Assembly (NCBI GenBank): GCA_001592805.2
Contig: CP051143.1
Location: 2,480,001 to 2,544,000 of the forward strand
Direction of reading: 5' to 3'
DNA from: Peltaster fructicola
Taxonomy: Eukaryota > Ascomycota > Dothideomycetes
Length of the DNA stretch: 64,000 nucleotides
A program made the position numbers and the translations under genes. Of the stretch, positions 33,854-42,994 are shown in pieces; the first letter of the stretch is position 1, and every line of letters begins with the position of its first letter. The notes under the pieces were generated by a model. That model saw only the letters and a list, made by a program, of their open reading frames with translations, had not been told where the DNA came from and searched no databases.

Positions 33854-35224
33854 ATGATTCACATCACGCAGCTTCTCATCGCACCGGTCCTTGCTGCAGT
33901 GGTCTCTGCTGCACCAATGATCCCAACGGGTTTGCTGAATGGTATAGCTCAGCCGGAAGTCCCAGGCCACGCTCTACCAAGCCACCTGAGTGGTGCGAGC
34001 CCGGGTGTGGAGCCTCAGCAACATCCGCATCAATCGCACGAGATGAGCGGAGCGCCGATTCAAGCCCGTGATGCTATTATGCCGGACAACTACTTTTCGC
34101 ATGACCGCAATACGGGACCAGCTGTCCCAAATCGAAAGCCTTGCACGGGCACCAAATGCTGGAGCGACATTCTCAAGATGCCACCAATAGGAGCATCAGT
34201 TCAAGCCCGTGGTGCTCTAATCACCCCGGTTCTCCCAACTGGCAAGTCTTGCAAGGGAATCCGTTGCTGGGTAAGCGGCCCAACAATCACGGGAGTGCCA
34301 GCTCAGGCTCGTGATGCTGGCCGCGTGGATCCTGGACGCTTCAATCGCTTCAATCTGCACTTAGAGGATCTCTGGCACCAGAAACAAATCAACCCCAATG
34401 CACTAAAGCTTTCTCGTGATTCCTCGTCCACTCTGGAGGCTCCCGACCTCAACAAAGCGTTCGGCATCCCAGCAGACCTTCAACAGAATGACGACGTTCG
34501 CCGAATCGACGCTCGTGATGCTATGTACGTCAGCATACTCTGTTCCATGATGGGTCCCAGCCGCACTGGTTGCCCACAACCAAACAGGAATCCCTTCATC
34601 GGAATTGCTCGCGACGCAGGCCCAGAGCGCACGGAGGAAATCGAGAAATCGGCACAAATCACCAAGCGAGATGCTTCAGAACCAGAAGTATCAGACGCCG
34701 ACTTGAAGGCTCTCGAGGATGCTCTGAAGCAGTTCGACCAAGCAGATAACAGCAAGGTTCAAGCCCGTGACGCTGCATCGCTCAAGTTCGTCCCGTCATG
34801 TAAAGGTATAAACTGCGACGATGGTCCATTCAATCCGTACAAGAACTACAACAAGCTCAACGCTCGAGAGCCGGTGTTCTTCCTCATCCCGCTGATCAAG
34901 AAAATCTTTGGCAAGAGAGACCCTGAAGCAACAGGAGCCGATATGTCAGCTGCCATGAACCAGATGATGGCCGCTCAACAACAAGAGATGGCCATGCAAC
35001 AGCAGATGTCCAAATTGCAACAGGATGCCGCCAACGCACACAGAGTAGCAGGACTACAAGTTGCTTCGCGAGACGCTGGAACATCCGGAGCTGCTATGAG
35101 TGCTGCCATGAACCAGATGGCGGCCGCTCAAGCACAGCAGATGGCCATGTCACAGCAAATGGCCAAGTTACAGAACGCCGCCGCTGCTGCAAACAGGGGA
35201 GCTGCTCTCAAGGTCGCTGCTTGA
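33854..35224 (+). CDS. Secreted multi-peptide precursor with Arg-(X-Ala/X-Pro) processing-like sites
   Basis: A single exon encodes 456 residues. Residues 1-19 are a signal peptide. Arg followed by a dipeptide ending in Ala or Pro recurs along the chain: QARDA (70-74), QARGA (118-121), QARDA (151-155), ARDA (220-223, 252-255), KRDA (271-274), QARDA (303-307), AREP (338-340), KRDP (354-357), SRDA (405-408), NRGA (447-450). This is the layout of precursors cut after basic residues by a Kex2-like protease and then trimmed by a Ste13-like dipeptidyl aminopeptidase, as for yeast alpha-factor. Segments between the sites include three C-x-G-x-x-C motifs, a cationic hydrophobic 15-mer (341-355) and two Met/Gln/Ala-rich repeats at the end. 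The pheromone core W-C-x-x-x-G-Q is absent. Function unknown; processing is inference. Confidence 0.8.
   Translation: MIHITQLLIAPVLAAVVSAAPMIPTGLLNGIAQPEVPGHALPSHLSGASPGVEPQQHPHQSHEMSGAPIQARDAIMPDNYFSHDRNTGPAVPNRKPCTGTKCWSDILKMPPIGASVQARGALITPVLPTGKSCKGIRCWVSGPTITGVPAQARDAGRVDPGRFNRFNLHLEDLWHQKQINPNALKLSRDSSSTLEAPDLNKAFGIPADLQQNDDVRRIDARDAMYVSILCSMMGPSRTGCPQPNRNPFIGIARDAGPERTEEIEKSAQITKRDASEPEVSDADLKALEDALKQFDQADNSKVQARDAASLKFVPSCKGINCDDGPFNPYKNYNKLNAREPVFFLIPLIKKIFGKRDPEATGADMSAAMNQMMAAQQQEMAMQQQMSKLQQDAANAHRVAGLQVASRDAGTSGAAMSAAMNQMAAAQAQQMAMSQQMAKLQNAAAAANRGAALKVAA
34934..35221 (+). repeat. Two tandem Met/Gln/Ala-rich coding repeats
   Basis: The C-terminal region of the secreted precursor consists of two copies of a 45-48-residue unit (residues 361-408 and 412-456). 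Each begins GA-x-MSAAMNQM and continues through a Gln/Met run, 'QQM.KLQ' and an Ala-rich end. Copies differ mainly by Gln/Ala exchanges. Confidence 0.8.
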
Positions 35225-35582
35225 ATGCCCTCAACGCAAACCTTGTCCAGGGCATGAAGAGCTTAGAACGGAACATGTGTGGTGCGTTGAGGATGCCTCG
35301 AAGGGTCCAAGTCGAGCTCTATCGGTCACTGAACCTGTGTTTTAGGAGGCATATCAAAAGGAATGTGTATAGCAATTCATAGCAGCAAATGATATGATTT
35401 CTTTTCACAAGATGCGCAAGATTGCTCCATCGAGTGGTATACTTCCGGCTTCTGTTGCACATTTTCTGCAGCACCAAGTCGTCCTGAAGGTTGAGTCAGC
35501 AAGCACGTTGGAAGGCTTCTGCGCTGATCTTGATGTCACTGACCGCAATTATCGACATCGTAGGATTTCGCACATAGTCAAG
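35225..35582. other. Intergenic region
   Basis: Contains the 3' UTR of the precursor gene and the promoter of the nitrilase gene. Nothing else is recognised. Confidence 0.6.
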
Positions 35583-36563
35583 ATGGTTCTCGCAGTAAGT
35601 ATATTCAGTGAAGGTGCGCACCTCATCCCTTCATACTGACACACCATGTCAGGCAGTGGGACAGATCACATCCACCGCCTCCATGGCCCACAATCTAACC
35701 CAGTGTCGCATTGTGATACAACGAGCTGTTGAGGCTGGTGCAAAGGTTCGTGAGGTCTATATGCCATGCCACAGGCTCACTGCAATAGGCACTCTTTCTC
35801 CCCGAAGCCAGCGACTACATCGGCGGATCTCCTGACGAGACCATCTCGTTATGCAAGCCAGCATCGAAGTCACCTTTCCTCGTAGGACTCCAACAAGATG
35901 CTCTAAAGCACTCACTGCCAATATCTGTTGGTGTTCACGAACCGAGTGACGACCCGGCAAGCAACCGCATCAAGAATACACTTTTATGGATCAATGAGAA
36001 AGGCGAGATTACTCAAAGATACCAGAAGCTACACATGTTCGACCTCGAGATCAAGGACGGACCGGTGATGAAAGAGAGTAACGTCATCGAGCCCGGCCGA
36101 GCAATACTGCCTCCGTTCGACTCACCCATCGGCAAGATTGGTGCCACAATATGTTTCGACCTTCGTTTCCCGGAGTTCTCACTTGCATTGAAGCGGCAGA
36201 ACGCCGAGGTGATCCTCTATCCGTCTGCTTTTACTCCTCATACCGGCAAGGCACACTGGCTGCCATTGTTACAAGCTCGAGCAATCGAGACAGAGGCCTA
36301 TGTCATCGCTGCAGCGCAGGTCGGTCCGCACAATGCAAAGCGCACCAGCTATGGTCATAGCATTGTTATTGACCCTTGGGGTGAAGTGGTCGCAGAGCTT
36401 GGAGGCGAGAAGAAGGACGAACCAGAGATTATCTTGGCTGATATCGATCTTGAGAAAGTCAAGAAGACTCGTAGAGAGATGCCTTTGTTGAGGCGGACGT
36501 GAGTTTGGTATATCGTCTGGAGCATTGCTGACCATGGACAGAGATGTGTATTCGGAGGTCTAA
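35583..36563 (+). CDS. NIT2: Omega-amidase/nitrilase-superfamily hydrolase NIT2
   Basis: Exons 35583-35594 (four codons), 35653-35745, 35789-36498 and 36542-36563 give 278 residues. The Glu-Lys-Cys triad of the carbon-nitrogen hydrolase fold is present: Glu in 'ALFLPEASDYIGG', Lys in 'RYQKLHMFDLEI', Cys in 'ATICFDLRFPE'. NIT2 proteins hydrolyse deaminated glutathione or alpha-ketoglutaramate, a metabolite-repair step in cytosol and mitochondria. The short first exon follows from the in-frame splice to 'AVGQITSTASMAHN', the usual fungal start. Its TAA overlaps the stop codon of the convergent dihydroorotate dehydrogenase gene by two bases. NIT2 versus NIT1-type activity is inferred from resemblance only. 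Confidence 0.9.
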
Positions 36564-37547
36564 GACAAGATCCTCTGGAAGACATTAATGCCCTGTACAC
36601 CGAGAGCTGTGCCAACAGCTACGACCTTTGCACCAACGCTTCTCATCCTATCGAAGCCCGCACTGTCGTACACACCGCCTACGCCGACGATGTCGATATG
36701 TTCCAGCGAGTCGTGCTTATTCAGCATGTCTCTGATCGTCTTGACGTTGCCCAGAGCAAGAGGGTGCAGTGGAGGACCAGCCATGCCGCCTATACCGGTT
36801 CCCGATGCTGAAGATATGGCAGGTGTGTCAGCCTCGATGATCAAGCTTGAGCCCAATGTGTTCGTTGAGGTTATGAAGTCGATTGTTGAGCTGTGCTTGA
36901 GGAGAGCGTTGATCAAAGCTCGATACTGATCGTGGTAGGTATACGGAGGCGTCTTGAGACCTATCGGAACACTGCCTTTCACCGGGCCCAGAGCTTGCAG
37001 GTATTCCAACAAAGAAGACTCAGAGTATGCAGGTGGAGGCTTGCCTGGGATGTTTGGGCAGGAGAGGTTGACTTCCATACATAATGGATTGTACAGATCT
37101 GCTTGTTTGCGAAGGATGAGTCTGTAGCATTCGGTGACCTCTTCGACACTTCCAGTGACAGAGATGATGCATGACTTGCGAATCTTGATGTCGTTCGTCA
37201 AGGGCGAGTTGGTGACGACTCTAGTGATGCTCTCGAGGTACTCTCTGCTATGTGTGAGTACTTGTGTTCATCGATAAGGACACTGACCTCAATGGAATCG
37301 GACTGTAGCCCAGTGTGTTGAGACTGCCTAGAGCTACGTCGGACTGCGAGCACACCTCGAGTGTGTTGCATGCGAAATAAGCATACTGGTGTATAGCATC
37401 ATCGTGCTTGAAGCCATTGAGCAGGCTGGTTCTCGTCGTGATAGCACCTGTAGATGGACAATCGAAAAGTGCTTGAAGGTCTAGTTCTGTGGTCGCCCAG
37501 GGGTTTGCAGAGTTGAGTAGTGGCGGATCAATCGATGGAAGACCCAT
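36560..37547 (-). CDS. Dihydroorotate dehydrogenase, class 1A (cytosolic, fumarate type)
   Basis: Exons 37547-37288 and 37247-36560 (40-bp intron) give 315 residues. The enzyme oxidises dihydroorotate to orotate in pyrimidine synthesis. Class 1A marks are the catalytic Cys in 'MEVNLSCPNIPGKP', Lys in 'PIGLKTPPY', 'STNTLGSSL', 'GIGGMAGPP' and the phosphate-binding 'VGVGGVYDSAGF'. There is no N-terminal mitochondrial helix or membrane segment as in class 2 enzymes. An in-frame ATG at 37634 would add 29 residues; 37547 fits the family length better. Class 1A copies in filamentous ascomycetes usually accompany a class 2 gene, so this may not be the main pyrimidine enzyme. Confidence 0.88.
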
Positions 37548-37740
37548 GACCAGTGTGCAAAAAGCGCGTCGCCTTGTACGCGTCGTTGTTGTCGAGCTGT
37601 GGTTCCTTCCTTGTTGAACTGCCTCCCGCGTCATCTTTCTAGAGCTCGACGTCTTGCAACAACATGCCTCTCACACTCTTTGACACCACTTTCTACACTC
37701 AATAAACTCATCAAAAGCCAGCTGGCGCATCGATTGCTGA

Positions 37741-38181
37741 TCACAAGAACACTCCTCGAGAGCTATAACATGTTCTGCTCCCACTCATTCGTCCACCGCC
37801 TGTCACTGGCTGTGGCCAACAAGCACGAAGCAAGACTTGTCCTACACGAGTCCTAGCACTCTCCTCCATCGTACCGCCTTCGTCGTCGATACGGGCATGC
37901 ATCCTATCGAGATACTGTGGTCGTTGAGCGTGTGGTAGCCACGTCGCCGTGAGAAGTTCTTTGGACAACCGAGGCAAGGCTGCCTTCGCTAGGGCTCCAC
38001 GGGCGCGATCCCTGATACCCTTCACCACTCCACGACTGCCTGTCAACGTTCTGAGACGCTCTGGATCCTCGGAAGGCCTCCCGGACCTCAACATGGCCGC
38101 CCGGACACCCACTGACTGGAGATCGTCAGGAATGATGTCAAATCTCTCCTTGAGGTCTGTTTGGTCGCTTCTGCCCCACAT
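37741..38181 (-). CDS. Small hypothetical protein
   Basis: A single open frame of 146 residues starts at an ATG only 4 bp from the tRNA-Ser gene, which lies on the other strand. It begins 'MWGRSDQTDLKERFDIIPDD', is rich in Arg and Leu and has no signal peptide or membrane segment. Codon choice looks coding in the first 110 residues and less so after, so a 3' intron is possible. I do not recognise the family. A plus-strand open frame overlaps it, so the call is tentative. Confidence 0.4.
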   Translation of the reverse strand: MWGRSDQTDLKERFDIIPDDLQSVGVRAAMLRSGRPSEDPERLRTLTGSRGVVKGIRDRARGALAKAALPRLSKELLTATWLPHAQRPQYLDRMHARIDDEGGTMEESARTRVGQVLLRACWPQPVTGGGRMSGSRTCYSSRGVFL

Positions 38182-38184
38182 GAA

Positions 38185-38265
38185 GGCGTTGTAGCAAAGT
38201 GGTTACTGCGAGTGACTAGAAATCACTTCCCTTCGGGGGCGTAGGTTCGAGTCCTGCCAACGTCG
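38185..38265 (+). tRNA. tRNA-Ser(AGA)
   Basis: An 81-nt class II tRNA without intron. The acceptor stem GGCGTTG (38185-38191) pairs with CAACGTC (38258-38264), with one G-T pair; G38265 is the discriminator. The anticodon stem AGTGA/TCACT encloses the loop CTAGAAA with anticodon AGA at 38218-38220. A long variable arm and the T arm GTAGG-TTCGAGT-CCTGC follow. The internal promoter is clear: A box TAGCAAAGTGG (38192-38202) and B box GGTTCGAGTCC (38244-38254). Confidence 0.95.
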
Positions 38266-38281
38266 TTTTGGGGTGTTTTTT
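38266..38281 (+). terminator. RNA polymerase III terminator
   Basis: TTTT at 38266-38269 follows the tRNA discriminator directly. A second run of six T at 38276-38281 is a backup stop. Confidence 0.85.
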
Positions 38282-38965
38282 GGCCTTCCTGGAGCCTTCT
38301 GATGGTTCAGACGGTCTTTTTGAGCCTCGAGGAGTCTCAGGAAACGAGATGGCGGCCAAAACGACCCATGGGAGCCCAAGAACGGCGTCGGAGAGTGTAC
38401 GACTGGATTCTGGGGAGGGCTTGACGACCGGAGCATCAGGCGACCATCGCCATATTTCTTTGGGGTAATATGAACGAGAATGGATGCTCGCACGATTGTC
38501 GAAGTGATTCGACGAACACAGGACGGTATTTGCGATGTGCGCCATGCATTGATAACGAGTGCGAGCCAGAGTTGACCACAACCGATGCAGCGATACACGA
38601 TGCGAACTGGGCGTTCGGTGGCAATTGCGAGGACAATATTCGCTGGGTAGACCGTTGGGCACCATGTTCTACATCGAGCGACAATGCTCCAGCAACGAAT
38701 GTCCGACGCGATCTCTACAGTGCAACAGACGATAGATTACGAGGACCACTCGGACGAGTGTCCAGGACCGTCGTGTGCGCCAGGAGATCTCGATTGATCT
38801 CCCGACTGTAAGTAATACCAACCAATACACAACGAAGAGCAGGGCACATCATGGTGAGATTATACAGTCAGCGCTGTCGCGATCTTACTTGCTGCTGACC
38901 AATATATCATATGTATTGCACCACTTCTTGCGTTGGCCGCGAGCTCTCGACAACATATCGAGGCT
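38282..38965. other. Intergenic region downstream of the tRNA
   Basis: No confident gene. A short plus frame at about 38690-38790 reads in a coding-like way ('QTIDYEDHSDECPGPSCAPG') but has no supported start or splice partner. Confidence 0.4.
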
Positions 38966-39913
38966 TCACTTCTCGTCCAATCCCCAAATCACAACAACGC
39001 CATCACCACCAGCACTAGCCCATTGCTTCCGCATTTGGTTCCATGCAACAGCAGCTACCACGTCCTTCTTCACATTGACACTTGCAGTCTGGTCCTGCTT
39101 GTGCCACAGTCGATGCTGTAGCTCACCCGACAGCACATCCCAGACGCAGACACTACCATTCTCGCTTCCAGCGATGACACTTGCGTCCGCCATGGCAAGA
39201 CACGAGCGTGTGCGATAGCTATCGTTCCTGAACTCTGCATGCTTGAAGGTCTGAAGACACTTGCCTGTGGGTCGATCCATGAGTCGCGCTGTGCTATCAA
39301 GAGTGGATGCGAGATATGAGTCTGCCGCTGTGGTCACAGCAACGCTCGTGACGCTTGAGCCTAGGGCGTCCACTTCAACACATCCTCTCGCCAGGTCATA
39401 GGTCCGTACACGGCCATCGATGCTGCCAGCGTAGATCTCGTGTTCGCGTACTGCTATCGAAGACACGCTGTCTTTCGCTTCGCTAAAGGTCATGATAGGC
39501 TTCTCTGATCGTGATTTGCAGTCCCAGATTTTGATTGTGCCGTCAAAGCTGCCTGTGACGATGACAGACTCGCCATCGCCGCCAAATGCACAAGCGTTGA
39601 CCTTGCCGGCATGTCCATTGAAGCGTCGTGTCGTTTGCGCAGTGGCCACATCCCAGAGGAAGACCGTCTTGTCACCTCCTACAGAGACGAAGCGAGCATT
39701 GTCGTCACTCACAGCTATATCGAGCACTTCGTAGCCATGAGCGCGATAAGATTGGATCAGTCTTTTAGATGCAGGATTCCAAAGGCGCACTGTACGGTCT
39801 TGACCTCCGCTGAGGACATATTGACCACTTCCGCCAGAGAAGGTCAGGGCATGAACTGGTCCAGTGTGATCGCTAAGTCGCGCGATGGCTGTCTGTGGAA
39901 AGCTCGCAGTCAT
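38966..39913 (-). CDS. WD40 protein, MORG1/WDR83 type
   Basis: A single exon encodes 315 residues forming about seven WD40 blades. Examples are 'GPVHALTFSGGSGQYVLSGG' with 'DRTVRLWNPA', 'GDKTVFLWDVATAQTTRRF' and 'SFDGTIKIWD'. The length, the start 'LSDHTGPVHALTFS' and the final 'WASAGGDGVVVIWGL' fit MORG1/WDR83, a scaffold for MAP-kinase modules that also occurs in spliceosomal complexes. It is divergent from COX19 with only 125 bp between the start codons. Confidence 0.88.
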   Translation of the reverse strand: MTASFPQTAIARLSDHTGPVHALTFSGGSGQYVLSGGQDRTVRLWNPASKRLIQSYRAHGYEVLDIAVSDDNARFVSVGGDKTVFLWDVATAQTTRRFNGHAGKVNACAFGGDGESVIVTGSFDGTIKIWDCKSRSEKPIMTFSEAKDSVSSIAVREHEIYAGSIDGRVRTYDLARGCVEVDALGSSVTSVAVTTAADSYLASTLDSTARLMDRPTGKCLQTFKHAEFRNDSYRTRSCLAMADASVIAGSENGSVCVWDVLSGELQHRLWHKQDQTASVNVKKDVVAAVAWNQMRKQWASAGGDGVVVIWGLDEK

Positions 39914-40038
39914 CTATTCATGTTGATGCTGATTGAGTGAGAGATTGTCCGTGAGCAAGGATGAGGGAAAGAGCGGAAGTCTTGGCGGCAGATGATCTTC
40001 GTTCTAAACCATCGAAGTCATGGCTTCATTCTTCAACT
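39914..40038. promoter_or_regulatory. Bidirectional promoter of MORG1 and COX19
   Basis: The 125 bp between two divergent start codons must hold both promoters and both 5' leaders, unless one transcript starts inside the other gene. No TATA element is obvious. Confidence 0.6.
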
Positions 40039-40326
40039 ATGTCTACCTTCGGCAGCCCTGGCGGCGCAACCAAGTTCTCGAAGCCAATTCCACCTCAAAG
40101 AGGTTCATTCCCACTCGATCACGATGCGGAGTGTCAGCCTTGGATGAAGAAGTATCTTGCTTGCATCAAGAGCAATCATGGTACACCTAGCGAGGAGTGC
40201 AGGGAGCTGAGCAAGAACTATTTGATATGTCGAATGGAGCACAACCTGATGGCGCCGGATACGATGAAGAACCTTGGCTTTCAAGAGCAGGAAGAAAAAG
40301 CACGCGCAGAGAGAAGCGGTAGTTGA
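40039..40326 (+). CDS. COX19: Cytochrome c oxidase assembly factor COX19
   Basis: A single exon encodes 95 residues. The twin CX9C hairpin is present: CQPWMKKYLAC and CRELSKNYLIC. With the start 'STFGSPGG' and 'PPQRGSFPLDHD', this is COX19, a Mia40 substrate of the mitochondrial intermembrane space needed for copper delivery to cytochrome oxidase. The frame opens 26 codons earlier, but the ATG at 40039 matches the family start. Confidence 0.95.
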   Translation: MSTFGSPGGATKFSKPIPPQRGSFPLDHDAECQPWMKKYLACIKSNHGTPSEECRELSKNYLICRMEHNLMAPDTMKNLGFQEQEEKARAERSGS

Positions 40327-41347
40327 AGAGGAAGGATAACGAGCGCCATCCGCTTCACTGTCCAATTGGCATCGCATCAAACAGCAGGCGGATGTCGTCA
40401 CTTGCAGACATCACCGGAGTGTACTCGTTGCACAACCGAGTCGTCATGTACCTAGTGTTGCAGATGGGCGTGTTGCAGACGGAGACATGTGAGACCTAGA
40501 ATAAACGGCCTCCGAGAGGCTTTCCAGCAGAGCGATACAGGCGGCTGAATCCATGCTCGAGGTCCTGCACACGATCTTTGCAATTCCCAGAGCAGCGATC
40601 TGACAGCAGCTCACCAGGAAACCGTTTCGATGAGTGGACAGGAAGGACATAAGCGGGAAGTTTGTACAGAAGTCCTTCAAGAGGTGGTTACGCCACAGTT
40701 AGCTGAGCATCTGTACCACAGGATCGATTGGCCACTCTTACACTTGATATCAGGCTGTCTTGCAGTGGCAGCCCGGAACGGCATGCACCCAGACTTCGGG
40801 TCTATCGATTTCAGCAGTGGACTCTCCTGACACAGCTCCTGGCGACATTGAAAGCAACAAGATATTGCACGGGCCATCGATGGACACACACCACCAAGAT
40901 ACCACGAACTACACAGCTCTTCCAGCTTGCAGTCATGTCTGCTCGATCGTGTATGGATTTGTACTATCTGCTGTATCATGAAGTACAGACCGCCGAAAGG
41001 ACGACTCGCAACATGAGCTGAGATCAGATTCAGATATCATATAGACAACCCGTCATGCAGTGCTCTCCCTCCAGAGCAGAACTCCTCCATACAAGCAAAT
41101 CTCATCTTTAGATATGACAATATGGTTGCTGAGCTGATGCAAGCAAGCCACATTAATTGATGCCCTTCCTAAAGTATCGAGCTCCTCCAAAAAAGTGACG
41201 CCGAAATGCCAATCTAATGCAATTGATGGGTATCGTGTTTGCGACTCGAGCAAATTAGGTGGTTTGTACTCTCTACCTCGATTTGAGTCGGTAGCGGCAC
41301 TGCTGGCATGCTTAGGAACGACGTCCGTACATGAGCATGTTGGGATC
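40327..41347. other. Intergenic region
   Basis: Convergent gap between COX19 and the bHLH gene. A 66-codon ATG frame at 40630-40830 looks mildly coding ('EVLQEVVTPQLAEHLYHRI') but has no family likeness. Nothing else is supported. Confidence 0.4.
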
Positions 41348-42994
41348 CTAGACCTCCATGTCATATTCGTCTTCTTCCTTCAGCTCTGGAGTGAAGGTGT
41401 CGTTCCATTGGAAGTTGTTCTGTGCTGCAGTGTTCCCATAGCCAGGGCTGACACTGTCGAAGCCAACGCCTTCGCCATGGATTGCATCACCTGCGACATT
41501 CGTGAAGCCTGGGACGCGCAGTCCAGTGCCTGGTGCTCGGGTATAACCATTGACCATGCCAGTGTTGGTGTGCTTGCCGAGGACTTCAGCAATCTCCGAG
41601 CTCATTCGCTTCTCATCCTCTGTCTGCTCGAAAGGCCACTGACCACCGAGCTGGCGCATGCGCTCTTTCAATTGCTCTTCTTGTCGCAGCTTGAGTTGGA
41701 GGTACCACATAAGATCGCGAGTCCAGGCGACAGAGCTGTTGAGTATGTCGCCCTTGTTTGGACCCTTATCCTTGTCCTCCATTGGCAGGCCTTGTGTTAT
41801 ATTGCCTGCTGTGGCTCGACGACCAGCAGCTGAGAGCAGGGAGGCATTTGGTGGTGAGATGCCAGATGCATTGGCGATTGATGGTGAAAGTGGTGCGTTG
41901 GTGGTGAGGTGCTTGCGGACCTTTTCATCTTCGAGTCGGTGCTGCGGTACAAGCGTGCCGAGATCGTGAATGCGTTCATTGATATTGTCTCGTCGCCGTC
42001 GCTCGACCATGTTGTGAGACTCGCGCCGACGTCGACGCTTAGCTTCTTGTGACTGCATTGCTGGAGGCGCGATACCTGGCTCCATCTTCGTCGGCAGAGA
42101 TGACGCTACTTTGTGGTGAGCGTTCTGATTGAGGACCTCAGAGATCTGTCGCTGCATGGCATGTCCATTTGCTGGAGATGGAAATGGTGAAGACTCATTC
42201 CAGCTGTGACCGCTTGGAGTGCCTTCCCAGTCACTGCCGCCCATGGAAGGACGCTGGCGGTGAACGATGCGTTGCATGCCAGGATGGAAGTCAGGCGTTT
42301 GGAGGTTCAGTCCGGGAGTTTTCGGCGTTGCAGTACCACGCTGGTCTTGCAGCTGAGGATGGAAGCCAGTTTGCTGTGGCAGACTTCGAGCATTTGCGAA
42401 TTGCTGCTGCTGCTGCTGAGGCATAGCGCGGAAGGAGGAATAGTCGAAGCCATGTGTGAATGGCGACTGAATTGGTGCGCCTTCAGGTGTATGCGAGAAG
42501 TGCTGAGCAGAATTGATTTGAGGGTTGTTCAGGAAGTTCTGCATGCCTCCGTTGAAGTCGAAATTGCCGCCTTGGTTGTCATTGATCTGAAGGTCGAGTA
42601 ACTCGTCGTCGGCGATGCCCGAGTTGCCCATGTTGAAGCTAGAAGACATGTTCTGGTTGAAGCCGCCATTCGAGAGGCTGGCTGGGTTGATGTTCATGTT
42701 GCCGATGTTCTGGTTCTGGTTGAATTGCATTGCTTGCTGGAGGTCGAAGTATTCGCTTGGTTCTGTTTTGATGAAAGGACTTCGGGCGCCTTCCATGGCG
42801 CAAGGGTTGTCTTCAAGCCGGTCGTCAAAGCCAAAGTCAATGGGCGAGTCGTGCTTGTCGAGGTCTATGACGAAGTCGGTGTCGATAGTAGTGTCTAGAG
42901 GAGGAAAACTAGTGAATCGTTCCTTTGGAGCTGAAGTGACGGGTCAGTGCCTCGTGTGACTCGACTGGCAAGGCAACTTACACAGTACCGTCAT
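41348..42994 (-). CDS. bHLH transcription factor (GlcD gamma-like)
   Basis: Exon 1 (42994-42982) encodes only 'MTVL' plus one base. A 51-bp intron leads to exon 2 (42930-41348), for 531 residues in all. This start restores an acidic N-terminus ('DTDFVIDLDKHDSPIDFGFD') that a start at 42796 would lose. The middle is Asn/Gln/Met-rich with a polyQ run. The basic region is 'RRRRRESHNMVERRRRDNIN' and helix 1 'ERIHDLGTLVPQHR'. The second helix comes after a long loop at 'NKGDILNSSVAWTRDLMWYL', followed by a leucine-rich coiled coil. The His-Glu-Arg pattern predicts E-box (CANNTG) binding. Aspergillus relatives are annotated GlcD gamma; the targets are unknown. Confidence 0.88.

Noticed and set aside
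33854-35224. Classical alpha-type mating pheromone precursor
   Set aside because: Processing-like sites are present, but no segment carries the W-C-x-x-x-G-Q-x-C core and the peptides are not repeated copies.
38203-38665. Minus-strand frames running through the tRNA gene
   Set aside because: The C-terminal part is the reverse complement of tRNA-Ser; long spurious frames over tRNAs are common.
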